DNA of 64,000 bases, taken from positions 26,715-90,714 of the forward strand of contig CACHPJ010000001.1 of NCBI GenBank assembly GCA_902581775.1, read 5' to 3'. Each line of letters begins with the position of its first letter. Within the stretch, counting starts at the first letter, position 1. Positions 63,185 through 64,000 of this stretch are shown here, one piece after another. The DNA comes from an uncultured Pelagibacteraceae bacterium. GTDB lineage: Bacteria > Pseudomonadota > Alphaproteobacteria > Pelagibacterales > Pelagibacteraceae. The notes below the pieces were generated by a model. The model worked only from the letters and a program-made list of their open reading frames with translations, was not told where the DNA came from and did no database searches. The position numbers and the translations under genes were made by a program.

Positions 63185-64000
63185 AATGACAAAAAATAAC
63201 TTAAAAGTTGTTAAACCTGACAACAAAAAACAACAAGAATTAAAAGAAAAAAACAAGTCTTTAGAAGCTGCAATTAGCCAAATTGATCAAAATTTTGGAA
63301 AAGGCTCAGTAATGAGGCTTGGTCAGCAAGAGGCTTTAGACGTTGAGTCTATTTCAACCGGATCTTTAAGTTTAGATCTAGCACTCGGAATAGGAGGACT
63401 TCCAAAAGGAAGAATTATTGAAATTTATGGACCTGAGTCTTCAGGTAAGACAACATTAGCTTTACAAGTTGTTGCTGAAGCTCAAAAAGCAGGAGGAATA
63501 TGCGCATTTGTAGATGCTGAACATGCAATGGATCCAGCTTACGCAAAAAAATTAGGTGTAAAAACAGATGAATTATTAATATCTCAACCAGACACTGGTG
63601 AGCAAGCTTTAGAAATAACTGACACTTTAATAAAATCAGGATCAGTTTCAGTTTTAGTTGTTGACTCAGTCGCTGCACTAACACCCAAAGCTGAGTTAGA
63701 AGGTGAAATGGGAGATCATCACGTAGGTTTACAATCAAGATTGATGAGTCAAGCTCTTAGAAAAATTACTGGATCAGTATCCAAATCTAATACAATGGTA
63801 ATTTTTATAAATCAGATCAGAATGAAAATAGGTGTCATGTTTGGAAATCCAGAAACAACTTCTGGAGGAAATGCACTTAAGTTTTACTCTTCAGTAAGAA
63901 TGGACATTAGAAGAATAGGAGCAATAAAAGATAAAGATCAAATAATCGGAAATACAACACGAGTAAAGGTTATTAAAAATAAAGTAGCTCCTCCCTTTAA
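63185..64000 (+). CDS. recA: recombinase RecA (runs off the window)
   Basis: The first 272 residues of RecA. Walker [10 protein letters not shown] is at 82-90, with [33 protein letters not shown], the L1 area [20 protein letters not shown] and the L2 region [20 protein letters not shown]. The start has GGAAAAAA before ATG. The N-terminus carries about 20 extra Lys/Asn/Gln-rich residues ahead of the usual beginning. It drives strand exchange and, if LexA exists here, SOS induction. Confidence 0.98.

Noticed and set aside
63415..63738. Antisense open frame within recA
   Set aside because: Shadow of the conserved recA coding sequence; leucine-rich low-complexity translation.

Overview
The window looks like a chromosomal segment of a SAR11 bacterium (Pelagibacterales, Candidatus Pelagibacter type). 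The evidence is extreme A+T richness in every codon position, gene gaps of only a few bases (many genes overlap), alphaproteobacterial gene order (yebC-ruvC-like-tolQRAB-pal-cpoB-tilS-ftsH-folP-glmM; tkt-pgk-fba; the TrcR family), pyruvate phosphate dikinase, and a proteorhodopsin followed by a ferredoxin and a ferredoxin reductase. No stretch of 300 bases or more lacks a gene; the longest gap, about 185 bases, is the proteorhodopsin leader.

Layout. 1-8242 (minus strand): a truncated typA, initiator tRNA-Met, then a long operon read from tkt through pgk, class I aldolase, thiE, efp, suhB, rpmE, trcR and purE, with rpsU (apparent ATT start codon) and a cold-shock gene at its end. 8307-24086 (plus strand): a housekeeping run with a coiled-coil protein, zapA, 5-formyl-THF cyclo-ligase, a YmdB-like phosphoesterase, yebC, a divergent RuvC-like nuclease, the complete Tol-Pal system, tilS, ftsH, folP, glmM, thiD and purA. 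24089-25999 (minus): rpoH and rluD. 26023-29387: tRNA-Arg, then a small minus-strand insert (family 17 glycosyltransferase, ABC permease and ATPase) and tsaC. 29400-32410 (plus): xseB-ispA-dxs, with ispA broken by one extra A in an A8 run. 32411-43638: aroC, pdxH, a polyprenyl synthase, an S49 peptidase, glyQ (broken by one missing T in a T7 run), glyS, ppdK, nadC and nadA. 43700-50509: tRNA-Leu followed by an accessory cell-surface island with a metallo-beta-lactamase fold protein, a CmoA-like methyltransferase, an acyltransferase with an SGNH domain, two sugar-methyltransferase-like proteins and an Asp/Glu racemase. 50522-54675: a YgfZ-like protein, dihydroorotase and propionyl-CoA synthetase. 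54860-57662: proteorhodopsin (blue-tuned, Gln at the tuning position), [2Fe-2S] ferredoxin, type 2 ferredoxin-NADP reductase and a glutathione transferase. 57659-64000: DksA-like protein, two glycosyltransferases, a GFA-family protein, a glycerate kinase-like protein, a TolC-like channel and recA (runs off the window).

How the genes fit together. Central carbon genes (tkt, pgk, aldolase, ppdK, prpE) suit organic-acid and gluconeogenic metabolism. Isoprenoid genes (dxs, ispA, ispB) supply quinone side chains and retinal precursors, although no carotenoid or retinal genes lie in the window. The light-driven proton pump sits beside a ferredoxin/NADPH redox pair. Surface-sugar genes cluster next to tRNA genes, which is where SAR11 strains are expected to vary. 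The most notable observations are the ATT start of rpsU, the two homopolymer frameshifts in otherwise essential genes, the RuvC-like gene with ruvA and ruvB missing from their usual place, tandem dyads in the proteorhodopsin leader, a dyad over the predicted recA -35 element, and the composition of the tRNA-Leu island.
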